Shown piece after piece: positions 44,862 through 56,010 of a DNA stretch of 64,000 nucleotides. The stretch's first letter is position 1. The number at the start of each line of letters is the position of its first letter. The DNA comes from Cantharellus purpuraceus (taxonomy: Eukaryota > Basidiomycota > Agaricomycetes > Cantharellales > Hydnaceae): contig JALBUN010000023.1 of assembly GCA_025174535.1 (NCBI GenBank), positions 1,364,001 through 1,428,000 on the forward strand, written 5' to 3'. The notes beneath the pieces are model-generated. The model was not told where the DNA came from, did not search any database, and saw only the letters and a list, made by a program, of their open reading frames with translations. The translations under genes were made by a program, and so were the position numbers.

Positions 44862-45178
44862 GTTTTAACCGTAGTGACCATGTACAAAATATGAGCTTTG
44901 GTGTAGCTTGATTTCGGCGCTGCTTCAAACTTGCAGAGTCCAAATGTAGGGCCCGCAGTCACCGAACCCCGTACAACTCCGACCACAGCTCCCGAGCCCT
45001 CAGCTTATATATAAGTATATAGAGTAGTAAACTTAACCCCGAATATCGACTCGGTTTGAACTGGTACTCGAGTGCATTCTAAATCCTTCGGGAGGTTCCG
45101 CATCTCAGTTTCTCATACCAAGCAAACTACAGCATTAATCCACATAAACACTCGCGCGGTTCCCCACGACAAGACAAC
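44862..45178. promoter_or_regulatory. Divergent promoter region OTU / aldo-keto reductase
   Basis: 317 bp between divergent ATGs. TATATATAA at 45006-45014 is a good TATA box for the reductase gene on the plus strand, about 165 bp before its ATG. No gene is seen. Confidence 0.5.
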
Positions 45179-46645
45179 ATGGCTCGCGTCCCTCTACTGT
45201 TTGTGAGTCTGACATTTACTAGGACGTTACATATCCTGACTGGCGGAAGGGCACAATGACAATGGGTGCACCAGGCAAGAATGGGGTCAGAACTGCTGAT
45301 CTCACCGAATGCCAGATAATTCTTGATGTGTACCTGTCTAAATACAAAGAGATCGATACAGCTCGGTGACTCCATTCACCTTTGTATAGCTTTCTTGTGA
45401 CTGAGATGGACGGCTTCAGAATGTACGCGGAGGGTACGACCGAGGAAGTAAGTCTCAAACGGGTTTCATCCCATAGTGTCCATTCATCCCATAATGCTGA
45501 GCTACTATCTACGTCAGTACCTCTCCAAGTTAGACCTCAAAGGGGCAACCTTGGATACCAAGTGTGCACTTTCTGTCTCTTCCAACTGTGATTACAGTAA
45601 CTCACAAATGCAAGGGTGTATCCTGTGAACCCTGGTGACCATGCACCAACTGCTTTGAGGGATACTTTCCAAGTTTCGTTGAAGCAGCTTGACCCGCATA
45701 GTGTTCGCGTGTTGTATCTCCACGCGCCAGACAGAAGTGTCCCGTTTGCGGACACGCTCAGCGAAATGGACAAAATGCATAAGGAGGGCTTGTTGTATGT
45801 GTCATTTCATGTTATGTCCCATTTCCAGAGCATTGAGATTCAAACTTCAAGCCAAATCTTTGGATTAAGTAACTTTACCGCTTGGGAAGTAGCTGAGATT
45901 GCGACAATGTGCCGAATGAATACCTGGGTTCAACCGTCTATTTATCAAGGGCTAGCCCCCTTCACTCATTGTTACCTGCACTTATCTGATGACTTGATTT
46001 GATGATTCCAGGATGTACAACGCTATTACCAGGGACTGTGAGACCGAATTATTGCCATGCTTGCGCAAGTTTGGTATACGTCTTGTTGTGTACAATCCTC
46101 TAGCAGGTCCGTCAAGAGTTCTTGCTAATATTCTACACATGACCTCTGCCTATATAGGAGGATTCTTTGCGGGTAAAATCGCAACCCCCGAGAGTGTACC
46201 TGCCAAAGAAGGCCGGTTTTCAGGGGGGAGTCATATGGCAAGGATGTACCGAGAGCGATACTTTCGGAAGTGTTACTTTGAAGCACTAGAATTAATCAAA
46301 CCTCTAGCTGTTGGTGATGCTTTTTCCAGTGCATGTTATATATACCGATGAATTGTCTTTGAAATCACAGGATAAACACGGACTGAGGCTGACGGAAATC
46401 GCACTGAGGTGGTGTCAACATCACAGCGTTCTTACACCCAACGATGGCGTTATTTTAGGAGCAAGTACTGCTTCTCAGCTTCAACAGAACGTGGAAGATA
46501 GGCACGCATTCCCCCCCTCTTTACTCAATGCCCCCTATATTTACAAATTTTTAGCGCAAAGGGACCATTGCCTGAGGATGTTGTGGCAGCACTGAATGAG
46601 GCTTGGTTGCTGGTGAAACCATTAAGTCCGACATACTGGCGCTGA
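45179..46645 (+). CDS. Aldo-keto reductase, AKR7 (aflatoxin-aldehyde reductase) type
   Basis: NADPH-dependent reductase with a TIM-barrel fold. Starts MARVPLLF (45179), then an intron and GTMTMGAPGKNGVRTADLTE. The catalytic tetrad is visible: Asp in KEIDTA, Tyr in RMYAEGTTEE, Lys in GATLDTKVYPVNPGDH (Lys codon split by an intron), and His in VLYLHAPDRSVPF. Then FGLSNFTAWEVAEIATMCRM, QPSIYQGMYNAITRDCETEL, RLVVYNPLAGGFFAGKI, GLRLTEIALRWCQHHSVL and GVILGASTASQLQQNVED (NADPH-binding end). It ends LVKPLSPTYWR at 46645. About eight introns. It probably detoxifies reactive aldehydes or ketones; the substrate cannot be told from sequence. Confidence 0.88.
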
Positions 46646-46845
46646 ATGAATTTATTTTGTGGGGTGATTTGGAGCCCTGCATTTTGCATTGAAGTATCTC
46701 GCGCTCTCGAATTTCCTGTTGTGGAAGATTGCAGATCACTGCCTATAATCAGACAAGTGAGATCGCGGAACCAATTTGCATCACTGGTAGTGAGCGCTCG
46801 AGCCGTGGCTAAGTACCTTGAGTATCATACGGCCTTATAGCCAAC

Positions 46846-49436
46846 ATGGCTGCTTCACCAGAAGAATCGGAGACGCTCCCTTTGGCATCTAAACTTGCTG
46901 ATCTGTACGCGCGTCAAGACGTCGCACCTGACGAACGATGGGGACAAGTCGCAAGCACAGCACGAAGTCTCGCCGATCGCCTACGCACTAGGGAGGGTGA
47001 AGGTCAGTGGTCTTGTCTTCATCTTGAACATGCACAGCTTCTGAAAGTACTTTCCGAGTAGTGGATGAGCATTCCGCCCTAGGACAAACACCACTACCAC
47101 GAACACTTACTGCATTGATCAATGAAGCACTTGCAACTCCTTTGGCTGTATCCAAACCAGCATCATTGGCCGTTTATGAGCTTCTTAGAACAAGCGCAAA
47201 CTTTTGTATGGACCACGGTATGTTTAACGCCTGTCGAAGTTGCGCGCTTTCAAAGTACCAACGAGCATTCAGATGACAATCGCCAACTCCTTTTATCAGC
47301 AAACTTTCCCCATGCTGTAGTATCGTTATTACAGCGCTATTCATACCATGTAGAGCCACTAGAGCCTTTGCCTGTCTCCCTTACGGAACTGAAGATCCTC
47401 AAGACCGCAGCAGGCGTCATACTGAACACGAGTTTGTACTTTGGTGCGTCTGAGCGGAGGCTTAAATATATTGTTTGTTCCATGACTTACACCTTTCAGA
47501 CCCAATACGAGACTACTTCATCTCAGCGGGTGTTCCGGGTACGCTCCTATTTCTTCAAACACGAATCTATCCTCCATGCTCTTGGGCTGTCATCAATTTC
47601 GGTCAAAATGAGTCCTCATACACCAAGGAGGAATGGGGGTGGCGTAGTGGTTTTTCTAACTGGGCTTCTTTGGCTCTCTCAGAGTTGTTCCGAGACAATG
47701 GTGTGCAATCATCTCTCACTGAATGTGTCATCTGTGTCATCCTTTCTTAGATAAATCTCGTATCTTTCCCTTCGGAACCCCCCCACTGGTTGCCCTTATT
47801 GACGTCTTGACGAAATTCACACCACCATTTCCTATATCAACTGGCCGCCTCGTCGACGATCCTTCTGTCCGTCATGCTTTGGTCACCGCCGATGTTGAAC
47901 TCTTGACTGATGTCTCTAGCCTCTTGGAGTCACTTGTACTGGATTCCGAAGATGTTCAGGAGTTTTTGGCAGAAACTGTCGCTTGTGCTCCTCACCATCA
48001 GGGTGGCCCTTGTCTAATCAAGTGGATCCTGGATTTCGTGGAGTTTGGAAACTATCCTCCGCATTGGTCCAGAGAAACACCGTCTGAACGAGCCAAGCGG
48101 GAAAAGGAATTTGATATGTGCAAGGCGGCCATTATCAAAACTATTGTCGAAGTCACCGGTGCCTTGCGTTGCATTGATATCTTATGGGACCTTAATTCCC
48201 CGAATGGATGGTTTGTCTCACGCCTGATTCGTTGGATCCAGACAAACATCACCAGCACCAGAGATGATCTCGTGGTCTGCGCTACTTTATGTTTAGGGAA
48301 TTTGGCGCGCCGGGGTGTGTACCCAAGCTCCGAACCAAAAGAGTAACTTATCAATATTGCCCTTAGAGTCTCACTGCGTCGCCCTTGTTCAGCCACCATT
48401 TTCTTTGGTTACAGAGCTCGCGTCGCTTCTTGATGCTGAGGTCGATATCAAGCTCAAACACGGGGCTCTTGGCCTTTTGAAGCACTTGTCTCAGTCGTCC
48501 ACAAATCGAGAAACCTTGGGAGAAATGGGTATTCTGGACAAGCTCAGCAAATCAGAGATCTGGTTTGAAAAGAATGACATGGCGGAGATCGTTCAGTTGG
48601 CCGCCATTGGTACAGGGAAGCATTTGTGTACGGCCAACTGTATGTTTCCATACCATTGGCCGTCGCTTATCCATTACTGAGCACCATCCTAGTTGATAAT
48701 GCTGTGCAGCTTACCAGCTCGCGTGCAAATGCGAGTCCAACGTCCCCAACTGGCGTTGATCAGATACTCGCACTTGTCAAACGCTCCGACACTGTTGCTG
48801 TAAAAAGCGAAGGAACTCGTGTTATTGTCAATGTCATCAAGTCACTTTGTGCTCAGTCGCTGACTGACGAAAAGAAGCTTGGGCAAAGACGTAAAGCTAT
48901 AGAGCTCGTGACAGCTTCTACTTCTGCAACAGCTTTGGCAGAGCTTGTAGGTCGAAGTAGGAAGTATCCCGTCTTGATCAGCGAGGGCATCATTGCTTTG
49001 ACATTGCTGAGTCTCCAACCATCTGGCTGTATGTCGTCCTCGAGTTTCATGACCAAGAACTGATCCTGTATCTTCACCAGCCTTACCTGTTGTACAGGCA
49101 CTGCTCGCGCCCCTGCCTGTGGACCCCATCCAGACGGCTTCACGCTCTACATCACAATCCAGTCAGGCGTCTCCAGTATCATCTCCAGCGACGTGTCTCA
49201 CGATGCTGCATAACATTCTATCAGACGTCGATAACACATTCCCCATCGAACTTCGCGCCAATGCATGCTCGTTGCTGGGATCAGTGGGCCGGAAGAACAC
49301 TGACAATGGACCCGATGCAAGCTTCTTACGGGACAATAGTGGTAGTGTTCTGGCGTCATTAGCACAAGCTCCATCGGATGGGGTGGATGTTCGGATAAGA
49401 AGCGCTGCTCAGAAAGCGCTTGAAGCGTGGAGCTAG
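46846..49436 (+). CDS. ARM-repeat protein, smgGDS/RAP1GDS1-like
   Basis: Starts MAASPEESETLPLASKLADL at 46846. Exons encode a long all-helical armadillo-type protein: SLAVYELLRTSANFCMDH, LKILKTAAGVILNTSLYFDP, GFSNWASLALSELFRDN, FGTPPLVALIDVLTKFTPPF, ILDFVEFGNYPPHWSRETPS, LVVCATLCLGNLARR, LASLLDAEVDIKLKHGALGL, KRSDTVAVKSEGTRVIVNVI, YPVLISEGIIALTLLSLQPS, ending AAQKALEAWS at 49436. LKHGALGLLKHL, a SEGTRV(I)VN-like repeat and the length are as in basidiomycete proteins named after Rap1 GTPase-GDP dissociation stimulator 1, which chaperones prenylated small GTPases. About eight introns. The function is inferred from family only. Confidence 0.7.
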
Positions 49437-50350
49437 GTAACTCTGCATTTGTCGCTGTGGGACATTGTAACTCTTGTGGGCCTTTTCTTTCTTGTGTACG
49501 CTCGTATTCAGATCCAGAGATGATACCATGTACATACACAGTGCCTCTTGAATCGCTAATCACTTCCAAATGCAGAGATGCTGTTGCCACCAAGATGTGT
49601 GCTAGATCTTAGCTCAGTACCAAAGTATGTAATTGCCATGGAGCTTCGGGAATTTAGCAGACGAATAGCCTCTCTGGTACATATCGCATTCGGTCGATAA
49701 GAACTGGAATCAAAGGTATGGGTTTCCTACAGTTATCCTCAATATTATTGCTTTCAGAAACTTTATAGAATTTATCCCCGGGTCAGCGGAGCGTACGATG
49801 AGTCCTCAGGTTTTGTCATAGCATTCTACACAAGTTTCACGTCCTAGTTGTGGTCTCGCGTGCGCGCATGCGTCATTAATGCAAGGCGGTCGCCTAAAAG
49901 TCCAATGAGGTGCGCGTAAGGTTTGGTGACTAGAGCCTTTCCTACTCCCAGTCGGGCCTCGTCTCGCATTGAATCATGACATGGACATCGTGGTGGTAGT
50001 GGATTGGAAGTCCATCCTCAAAGGTAACAGTGGAGCAACTCAGCTTATTCTGCGCCAGACGTCAGATTACTTTCAGCTGCGCGAGAGTTAGATATGTGCT
50101 CTGGAAAGCAATGGCCCAAAATACTGCTTGCAGGGTGAGCCTTAGCAAGTGGTATACGTGAGACAGATTTGGAGGAAGAGACTTTGAAGGGTCCAGAGAC
50201 GTGCTCAATATTGCGTAAACTGTATCATGCGACAGCTCTACAGCGTCGCTTTGTTCACACGCTTTCAAGTGCTTACGAGGGAGGCATGACTGACGCAATC
50301 CTCTCAGTGTGTGGGATAAGCGTCATGGTCGGCGAAAGGTTCTTGCATGC
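49437..50350. other. Intergenic region, 914 bp, no supported gene
   Basis: Between the ARM-repeat gene end and the pirin gene start, both plus. Only short motif-free ORFs are present, including a 78-codon minus-strand ORF at 50062-50298. It should contain the ARM gene 3' UTR and the pirin promoter. No repeat or RNA gene is recognised. Confidence 0.35.
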
Positions 50351-52142
50351 ATGTATAAAGCCCTTGTCGTCTCCGTCGTCTTTCTTGCCCTTGCGTGTTA
50401 TTATCAATTTAGATCCCCGTCACCTATTGCTCATACAACACAAATTGTCGACAACATGTCTTTATCTCGCCATGTTATCAAACGCGTCCTTGCAGTGGAA
50501 CAATCAGAGGTCTGTATGCTGTCGATGAGCAATTAGCTTGCAGACTGAGACCACTTGAAGGGTGCAGGAGCGCGGGTTCGACGGTCCATCGGCTCGATGG
50601 CATTGAGGAACCTCTCACCTTTTCTAATGCAAGTGTTCATCTTTTTGACGGAGCGGGTTTGAGTTTATTATCTAGTGCTCTAGGCTCGACCACTTCACTG
50701 TTGGCAAAGGTGCAGGATTTCCTGACCACCCGCACCGCGGCCAGGTTCGTTTGATACTCACAGTCCTCGGGACTTCTCGTACTTACATACAATTAGGCCA
50801 CGGTCACCTACATGACGCATGGGTCCTTCCGCCATGAAGACTCAGCAGGTCATCGAGGCGAGATTGCTGCTGGAGGCGTTCAGTGGATGTGTGCCGTGAG
50901 CATTGACCATTCATCGGAAATATACATACAGTAGAACTTGATCCTTGCCATCACATGAAGGGTAAAGGAAGTGAGTCCTTTCATTTGAATAATCTCGTGA
51001 CCGTATTCTCATTCTATCCAGTCATACATGCTGAGATGCCCGTGCATGGACATGGCTTACCTGAACCTCAAGGACTTCAGTTGTGGGTATGTCTTCTTTC
51101 CTACATCGCATTGCCAGCCTTGGTCATACATAATACAACTTTGTAGGTTGATCTCCCCAAAGAAGTAGGTCTTTTTTTTTTTTTTTTTTTTTTAATGAAG
51201 GTATATTCTGTCGTCCATAAACATCCTGACGTGTTGTAGTATAAGATGATCGTAAGTGTCTTTTCCTCTTACGTTTGCACAAAAGCCCCGATGTGTATTT
51301 TGTGCCAGGAACCCTCGTATCAAGAACTGGACCCTTCAGGGTATTTCTTGACCTTTTGCCTGTAGGAGCTGTGACTGATGAGATTTAGCATTCCAAGTGC
51401 TTACCCTGAAGGGCCAGACGGACCAGTGCAGATCAGAGTCATCAGCGGGAAAAGTCATGGTGTTGAATCGCCCGTGCGGCCGCAGGGTGGATGTTGGTAC
51501 TTTCATGTGATCTTCAAGAAGAAATCATCCATTTTTCAGGATATCCGTGAGTGTCACCTTCATTACGATATAAATACTGATGACGGAATAATATTTTAAC
51601 TAGCTGTGGGATGGACGTCATTCATGTACAGTGCGTCTTAGGCTTCTCAATACAAGTTGGAGCTCGGTTAATTGGGCGCTCTAGTCCTCAAAGGTAAACT
51701 CAGGGTGAACCCAGGAACTAATTCATTGGATGAAGAACCATACCATACTTTGGTTCTATCCCGAGGGCAGAATGAGACAGGCGTGGCTATCCAGGCCACC
51801 GAAGATGAAACTGAGCTTATCGTTGTGAGGCATACGTCGGGCCTATGCGGCTGATCCCTCCACATTAATGCTTTGTTTTGTGACAGATTGCGGGAGAGCC
51901 GCTTAACCAGGGAGTAGTCCAGTACGGGCCTTTTGGTGAGCCCCATATTTCCCTCAACTGACTGGCCGAGAAATCTGACCAAACAACAGTAATGACTACC
52001 AAAGATGAAATTGACCAGACCATATTGGACTGTACGCAAGTCAGTGGTTCGTACATGTTTAATGGCTAAACTCTACCTAGATCGCATGAGCCGTAATGGA
52101 TTTGAAAAAGCTCATACTTGGCAGTCAGAGATTGGGAATTAA
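50351..52142 (+). CDS. Pirin-family protein, microexon-rich, possible membrane-anchored N-terminus
   Basis: Bicupin metal protein of the pirin family. An in-frame ATG at 50351 gives MYKALVVSVVFLALACYYQF (a signal anchor) before MSLSRHVIKRVLAVEQSE; the second ATG at 50456 gives the usual soluble pirin start. Then GAGARVRRSIGSMALRNLSP, FPDHPHRGQATVTYMTHGSF, EIAAGGVQWMCAGKGIIHAE and LWVDLPKEYKMIEPSYQELD. The metal ligands HxH (DHPHRG) and the distal HAE are all present. The second cupin includes QIRVISGKSHGVESPV, VGWTSFMYILKGKLRVNPGT and IAGEPLNQGVVQYGPFVM, ending AHTWQSEIGN at 52142. To join these motifs several microexons are required: 10 nt (50961-50970), 18 nt (51147-51164), 12 nt (51240-51251) and 27 nt (51604-51630), all flanked by AG and GT. 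Pirins act as quercetinases or transcriptional cofactors; the role here is open. Confidence 0.85.
51172..51193 (+). repeat. Poly-T tract of 22 inside a pirin intron
   Basis: Twenty-two uninterrupted T in the intron between the 18-nt and 12-nt microexons, just after its donor. The intron is about 75 nt long. Length here is likely to vary between strains. Confidence 0.85.
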
Positions 52143-52297
52143 TCTCATTCTATTTCACGTCCCAATTATATTTATTCATTTACTGTAATGGCAATTGCAT
52201 TGCATCGTACAGGAGGAGATTGTGTAGTACAGTCTAATATGAAATACATATATTGAGTACAATCTCTTGGTGTAATGTAGGCAGGCCATGACAGTGG

Positions 52298-53754
52298 TCA
52301 GAAATAGACACGTAGAGAATTGCCTGAAAATGACTCGATGGGACAATAGGGACACTTGACTCGCCTACGCTCGTCGAGCGTGTCTAGTCAGCGAGAGAAA
52401 AGAGACGTTAAACATTATGCTCACCCTGCCCCCTTCTTGAGTTTCTCCAGACTGTCTTTTGCGACAACATGGCCGCATCCCATCATCATCGGGGGATTTG
52501 CTTCAGTGGATTGCTCCTTTGAGACAGGACAGGCAAAAATTGAATGATACCGGTTTTCTGGTGGTAAAGGTATCTCGATCTTTAACAAAATATTTAGGTA
52601 GGGTTGTAAGGATGATGTTCAATAACTCACCGGTAATTCATCCGTCTGGCTCCACTCGCTTTTTCGTTCTCTCATGACCTTTCGTCCCTTCTCTATTCGA
52701 CTCAGGGCACCTCCACCTCCAATGTCACCCACAACTCTCAATGGAACCTGCTTGCTTAGCCCTAATCTCGCGCAGTATTCCCTCGCGAATGAAGGGAGTA
52801 GATCCATGTGCAAAGATGGACTAGCAAGGTCTGCATATGGCGATGTCATGAGCCTTGTTAGTGGAAGATAGATCATACAGGTAATCAGGCGGCGTATTTC
52901 TTGAGTGTGAGCATCATAGAGAGCAGGTGATATTGAGCGCATGTAATTGAGAGCCACCAGTGGGGGATGTGTTGGCGAGGTGAGAAGACGGAGGTATCGA
53001 GAACGGTGTAGATCAAATTCAAGGGAGGAAGACCGAGAGGTGAGGAAGGATCGATTTACATCGACCCATCTGAGAATATCGTGTCAGCAGAGAATGGGAA
53101 GTTTGCGTAGACTGATAAGTACTTTAAAGCTGGATCGATGTCCCCATTCTCGAGAGCATTCAAGATACCATGTAGTTCCACAAATTGAGATTTGAGGGTA
53201 GCATTCACGTCCACTCCAGCCTCCTACCGTTAAGGACATTCTCGTCAGAAAGATCCTATTTCGCGTTAGAAGAGCCCTACCTCACGGAAAGCGTCTGCCG
53301 CACCGAACTGCCCCGTGCGCACGAAATGATTCGCAATGGTCTTCTCAAGAGCGGACACAGATGCTGGTGAGGTGAACATCGGGTCAGAAGGTGGTAGTGG
53401 GTTGGTGAATTTCTGCACACATGAGTTGGTAGGCAGGAAAACGTGGGGGAAGGTAGCGATCACCTTGTCTATGGCCTTCCCCAGTTTTCCCAGTGATCCA
53501 TGGATCTCTTTCTGCTTCTCATCCAGTTCCTTCTTCTTCTCTTCAATAAGCGTGTTGATGTCTTGAACTACCTCCTCGGAGGTCGTGCCTGCCTCGACGT
53601 GCTGCTTGAGCTCCTGCAATGAATTCAATAATGAATCTATAGTTTCAGACACAGATGGTGTCGCTTTCGGTATAGTCTTTGACGGAGCAGAGCGAGGTGA
53701 GGGGAACACTTGCAGCTTTTCAAGTCTAGCCAACTCTTTCAGCGGTGTGTCCAT
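52298..53754 (-). CDS. RMD5: GID/CTLH E3 ligase subunit RMD5 (GID2)
   Basis: RING-like subunit of the GID ubiquitin ligase that degrades gluconeogenic enzymes. Starts [17 protein letters not shown] at 53754. A coiled-coil region ([20 protein letters not shown]) is followed by a LisH segment ([20 protein letters not shown] with AADAFREEAGVDV), a CTLH segment ([40 protein letters not shown]) and a CRA-like region ([20 protein letters not shown]). The C-terminal degenerate RING reads [32 protein letters not shown], and across the last intron [15 protein letters not shown]. Cysteine spacing (CP, CGH, CPYC) matches RMD5/RMND5. It ends SLRVYF at 52298. About seven introns. Head-to-head with NSA1. 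Confidence 0.9.
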
Positions 53755-53811
53755 GCTATGATAGCTGGGTTAGAGCCAGCGCCTAGTGCGCTTGTGGCGC
53801 TAACTCCAACA

Positions 53812-55337
53812 ATGCGATTTTTTCTGGGTGACGACAACGGACAGCTGAAGTCAGTCCGATGCACAAAGCCACTCGAGACAGATTGGAAAGTGGATGTTTC
53901 AATGCTGGACGATGGTGGGTGGCAAGGGAAAGCCAAAAATATTCAGCAGTTGGCAATTCAAGGAGACAAGGTGTGCCCTGTTTTCACACTGTTACAACAA
54001 GACTTAAATGTGGAATTGCTAGCTTGTCATAGGCCGATGTGATGGCTCGGCGACGCTGTTTAGTGTCAAGGAAAACGAAGACTCAGTACAAGTTATTCAA
54101 CAGTGGCGAGAGACTCGATTCAAGCCAGGCGAGAAATACGTTGGGCTAGGTGTAACAGCTGACAGGTGAGTGTAGAACCTTCGTTTCTCTGTGCTGTGTT
54201 CATTGTTCGTATAGTCGAGTAATATCGTGTACGAATGCCGGTCACCTCCGCTTGACACACGTCAATATGAGTGCAGAAGACGGTGATGGAATCTCGCAGA
54301 CCACATCCATACCGAGCCGCTTATGCGAATGGAAATTGTCTGATGACTGTCAGTCTTTTGCCTATGGTGGTGACGAGGTCGAAGTCTCTGTTTGGGATAC
54401 ATCTCGAGCCCTGGATCCTTCTCGAGCACTACTCCCAGTACCTGCCGTAGGAACCAAAAGAAAGAAAGGCCATAAGTCGGAGCGATTTGATGGTGAGGTG
54501 TGGAGGGCTCAAAATGTACATGCCTGCTTTCACTCGAGAATAAGTATCTTACTCTTCACACAGGTAGCCAATGACTTCCTTAATCTCAGGCAACCCGTGT
54601 ACAACACGTCTTTGATGTTTCTGTCTCATATGTCAGGCGAAGCTGGCCCCTCCCATCATCTCCTTGCTGGCACACGTCTTGGTACTGTGAGACGATATGA
54701 TACCCGTGTAGCCAAGAAGCCCGTTGCCGATTGGAAGAACATAGGGAAAGTTGGTGGTGTTAAAAAGGTACAACGTGGAAATTTCGAGTAGTGAGTTCAC
54801 CGTTTGTGGCATGAGTTCATAATGAGAACGTTACTTCAGCGAAGCGTTCATAGCAGACCACGGGAGCAACTTGGTTGCCCTTGACCTACGCACAGGCCGT
54901 GTCATGTATACCTACTCTGGTTAGTGGGTTTGATTCATATCTCGTGTCACGATTCTTGTTGAAAACCATACTTATTAGGACTGGCTGGAACGATATCATC
55001 CATGGCGCCTACATCGTCTTGTCTTTCACCCCCTTTACTAGCCTCGACTTCCTTGGATAGATTCTTTCGTCTGCATAGCACTTACCAGCTTGCAGGCAGC
55101 AGTGAAAGTACGAAAGGCGAAGTTCTCGTCAAGACTTGGGTCAAAAGTGCGGCCGGTTGTATAGCCTGGGATGGCAAAATACCCACTCTTGGGAATGGTG
55201 CGACTGGTGACGATGGGCATGATGTATGGGCGGGAATGCAGGACGTGGGTGAAGAAAGCGACACTTCAAGTGTTAGCAGTGACTCGGACGGTGAGGAACG
55301 GAACTGTACCAAAAGGAAGAGGAAAAAAGTACGGTAA
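53812..55337 (+). CDS. NSA1: Ribosome biogenesis WD-repeat protein NSA1 (WDR74)
   Basis: 60S pre-ribosome assembly factor. Start chosen at 53812 (MRFFLGDDNGQLKSVRC), since homologues start directly with this first strand. An earlier in-frame ATG at 53758 would leave only 3 bp from the divergent RMD5 start. Blades read from ADGSATLFSVKENEDSVQVI, FKPGEKYVGLGVTADRRVIS, SRLCEWKLSDDCQSFAYGGD, EVSVWDTSRALDPSR, a basic insert KRKKGHKSERFDGEVWRAQN, VANDFLNLRQPVYNTSLMFL, HLLAGTRLGTVRRYDTRVAK, DHGSNLVALDLRTGRVMYTY, LLASTSLDRFFRLHSTY. The acidic Ser-rich tail ends TKRKRKKVR (55337), a likely nucleolar signal. DTR..KKPVADW and STSLDRF.R are family hallmarks. About six introns. Confidence 0.9.
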
Positions 55338-56010
55338 TGTGCTTTTTACAGTAGCGTGTGGATACATATCATGAACCAGTGGGGCCCTGCTGCATTATCT
55401 TTATTTTGGTTTCCATCTCGCAACTTTATATCGGTTTATTTGATTTGAATAACCACGCAACTGCGTGATTCCAACACGTGATTGACGATCTCTGTCGTGG
55501 GTGCGTGAGGGGCAAGCAAAATCTATTGCATCGTCATCGCTCTCTCGCACAACCGGGGAAACAACTCCGGGCCGTGCTCAACCCAGCGGAAGCTATCGGA
55601 CAAGAATAATAGTAAAAAAAGAAAAAAAAAAAAAAAGAGAGGGGAAAGTGGAAGGGTGGGGTGTGAGCGGTCGAAAGTTTTATGGTTTTGAGCGCGAGGT
55701 GTGAGGAAAGGATGAAGATGTGAGGTAGGAGAAACATGACATATATAGTAAAGGCAGTGGACAATGCGCAGAGCGTTCGAGTGGAAAGAGTGGTACTGTG
55801 GCATGAAGCTTTGAATATCAGGGTCACGTGCCTTCACCAGAGAAGCCGACCGAGGCGTTGTTCGATTTAATTGGACCTGGGCTTATCTGCTGCGTTGTTG
55901 CTTCCTGAGACTTCGAGTCCAGGTCTCAAACGTTTATACTATACCTTCTTCTTATATCAAAGGTCCCTATAGCTGGTCGCTGAAGCCTCGGAGATTTGGT
56001 CCCCATTCTG
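55338..56010. promoter_or_regulatory. Upstream region of TOP3
   Basis: 673 bp after NSA1. It holds A-tracts at 55614-55636 (A7, G, A15), a TATATATA-like stretch near 55741-55748 and CACGTG sites near 55475 and 55826. No gene is supported on either strand. Confidence 0.4.

Noticed and set aside
50062..50298. 78-codon minus-strand ORF between the ARM-repeat and pirin genes
   Set aside because: No recognisable motif, no splice continuation, and length is compatible with chance.
50545..50590. tRNA B-box-like GGTTCGA sequence
   Set aside because: It lies in the pirin exon encoding GAGARVRRSIGS; no cloverleaf arms can be drawn around it.
55614..55636. Poly-A tract as a retroposon tail
   Set aside because: No target-site duplication or retrotransposed coding sequence next to it; similar homopolymers occur in other gaps and introns.
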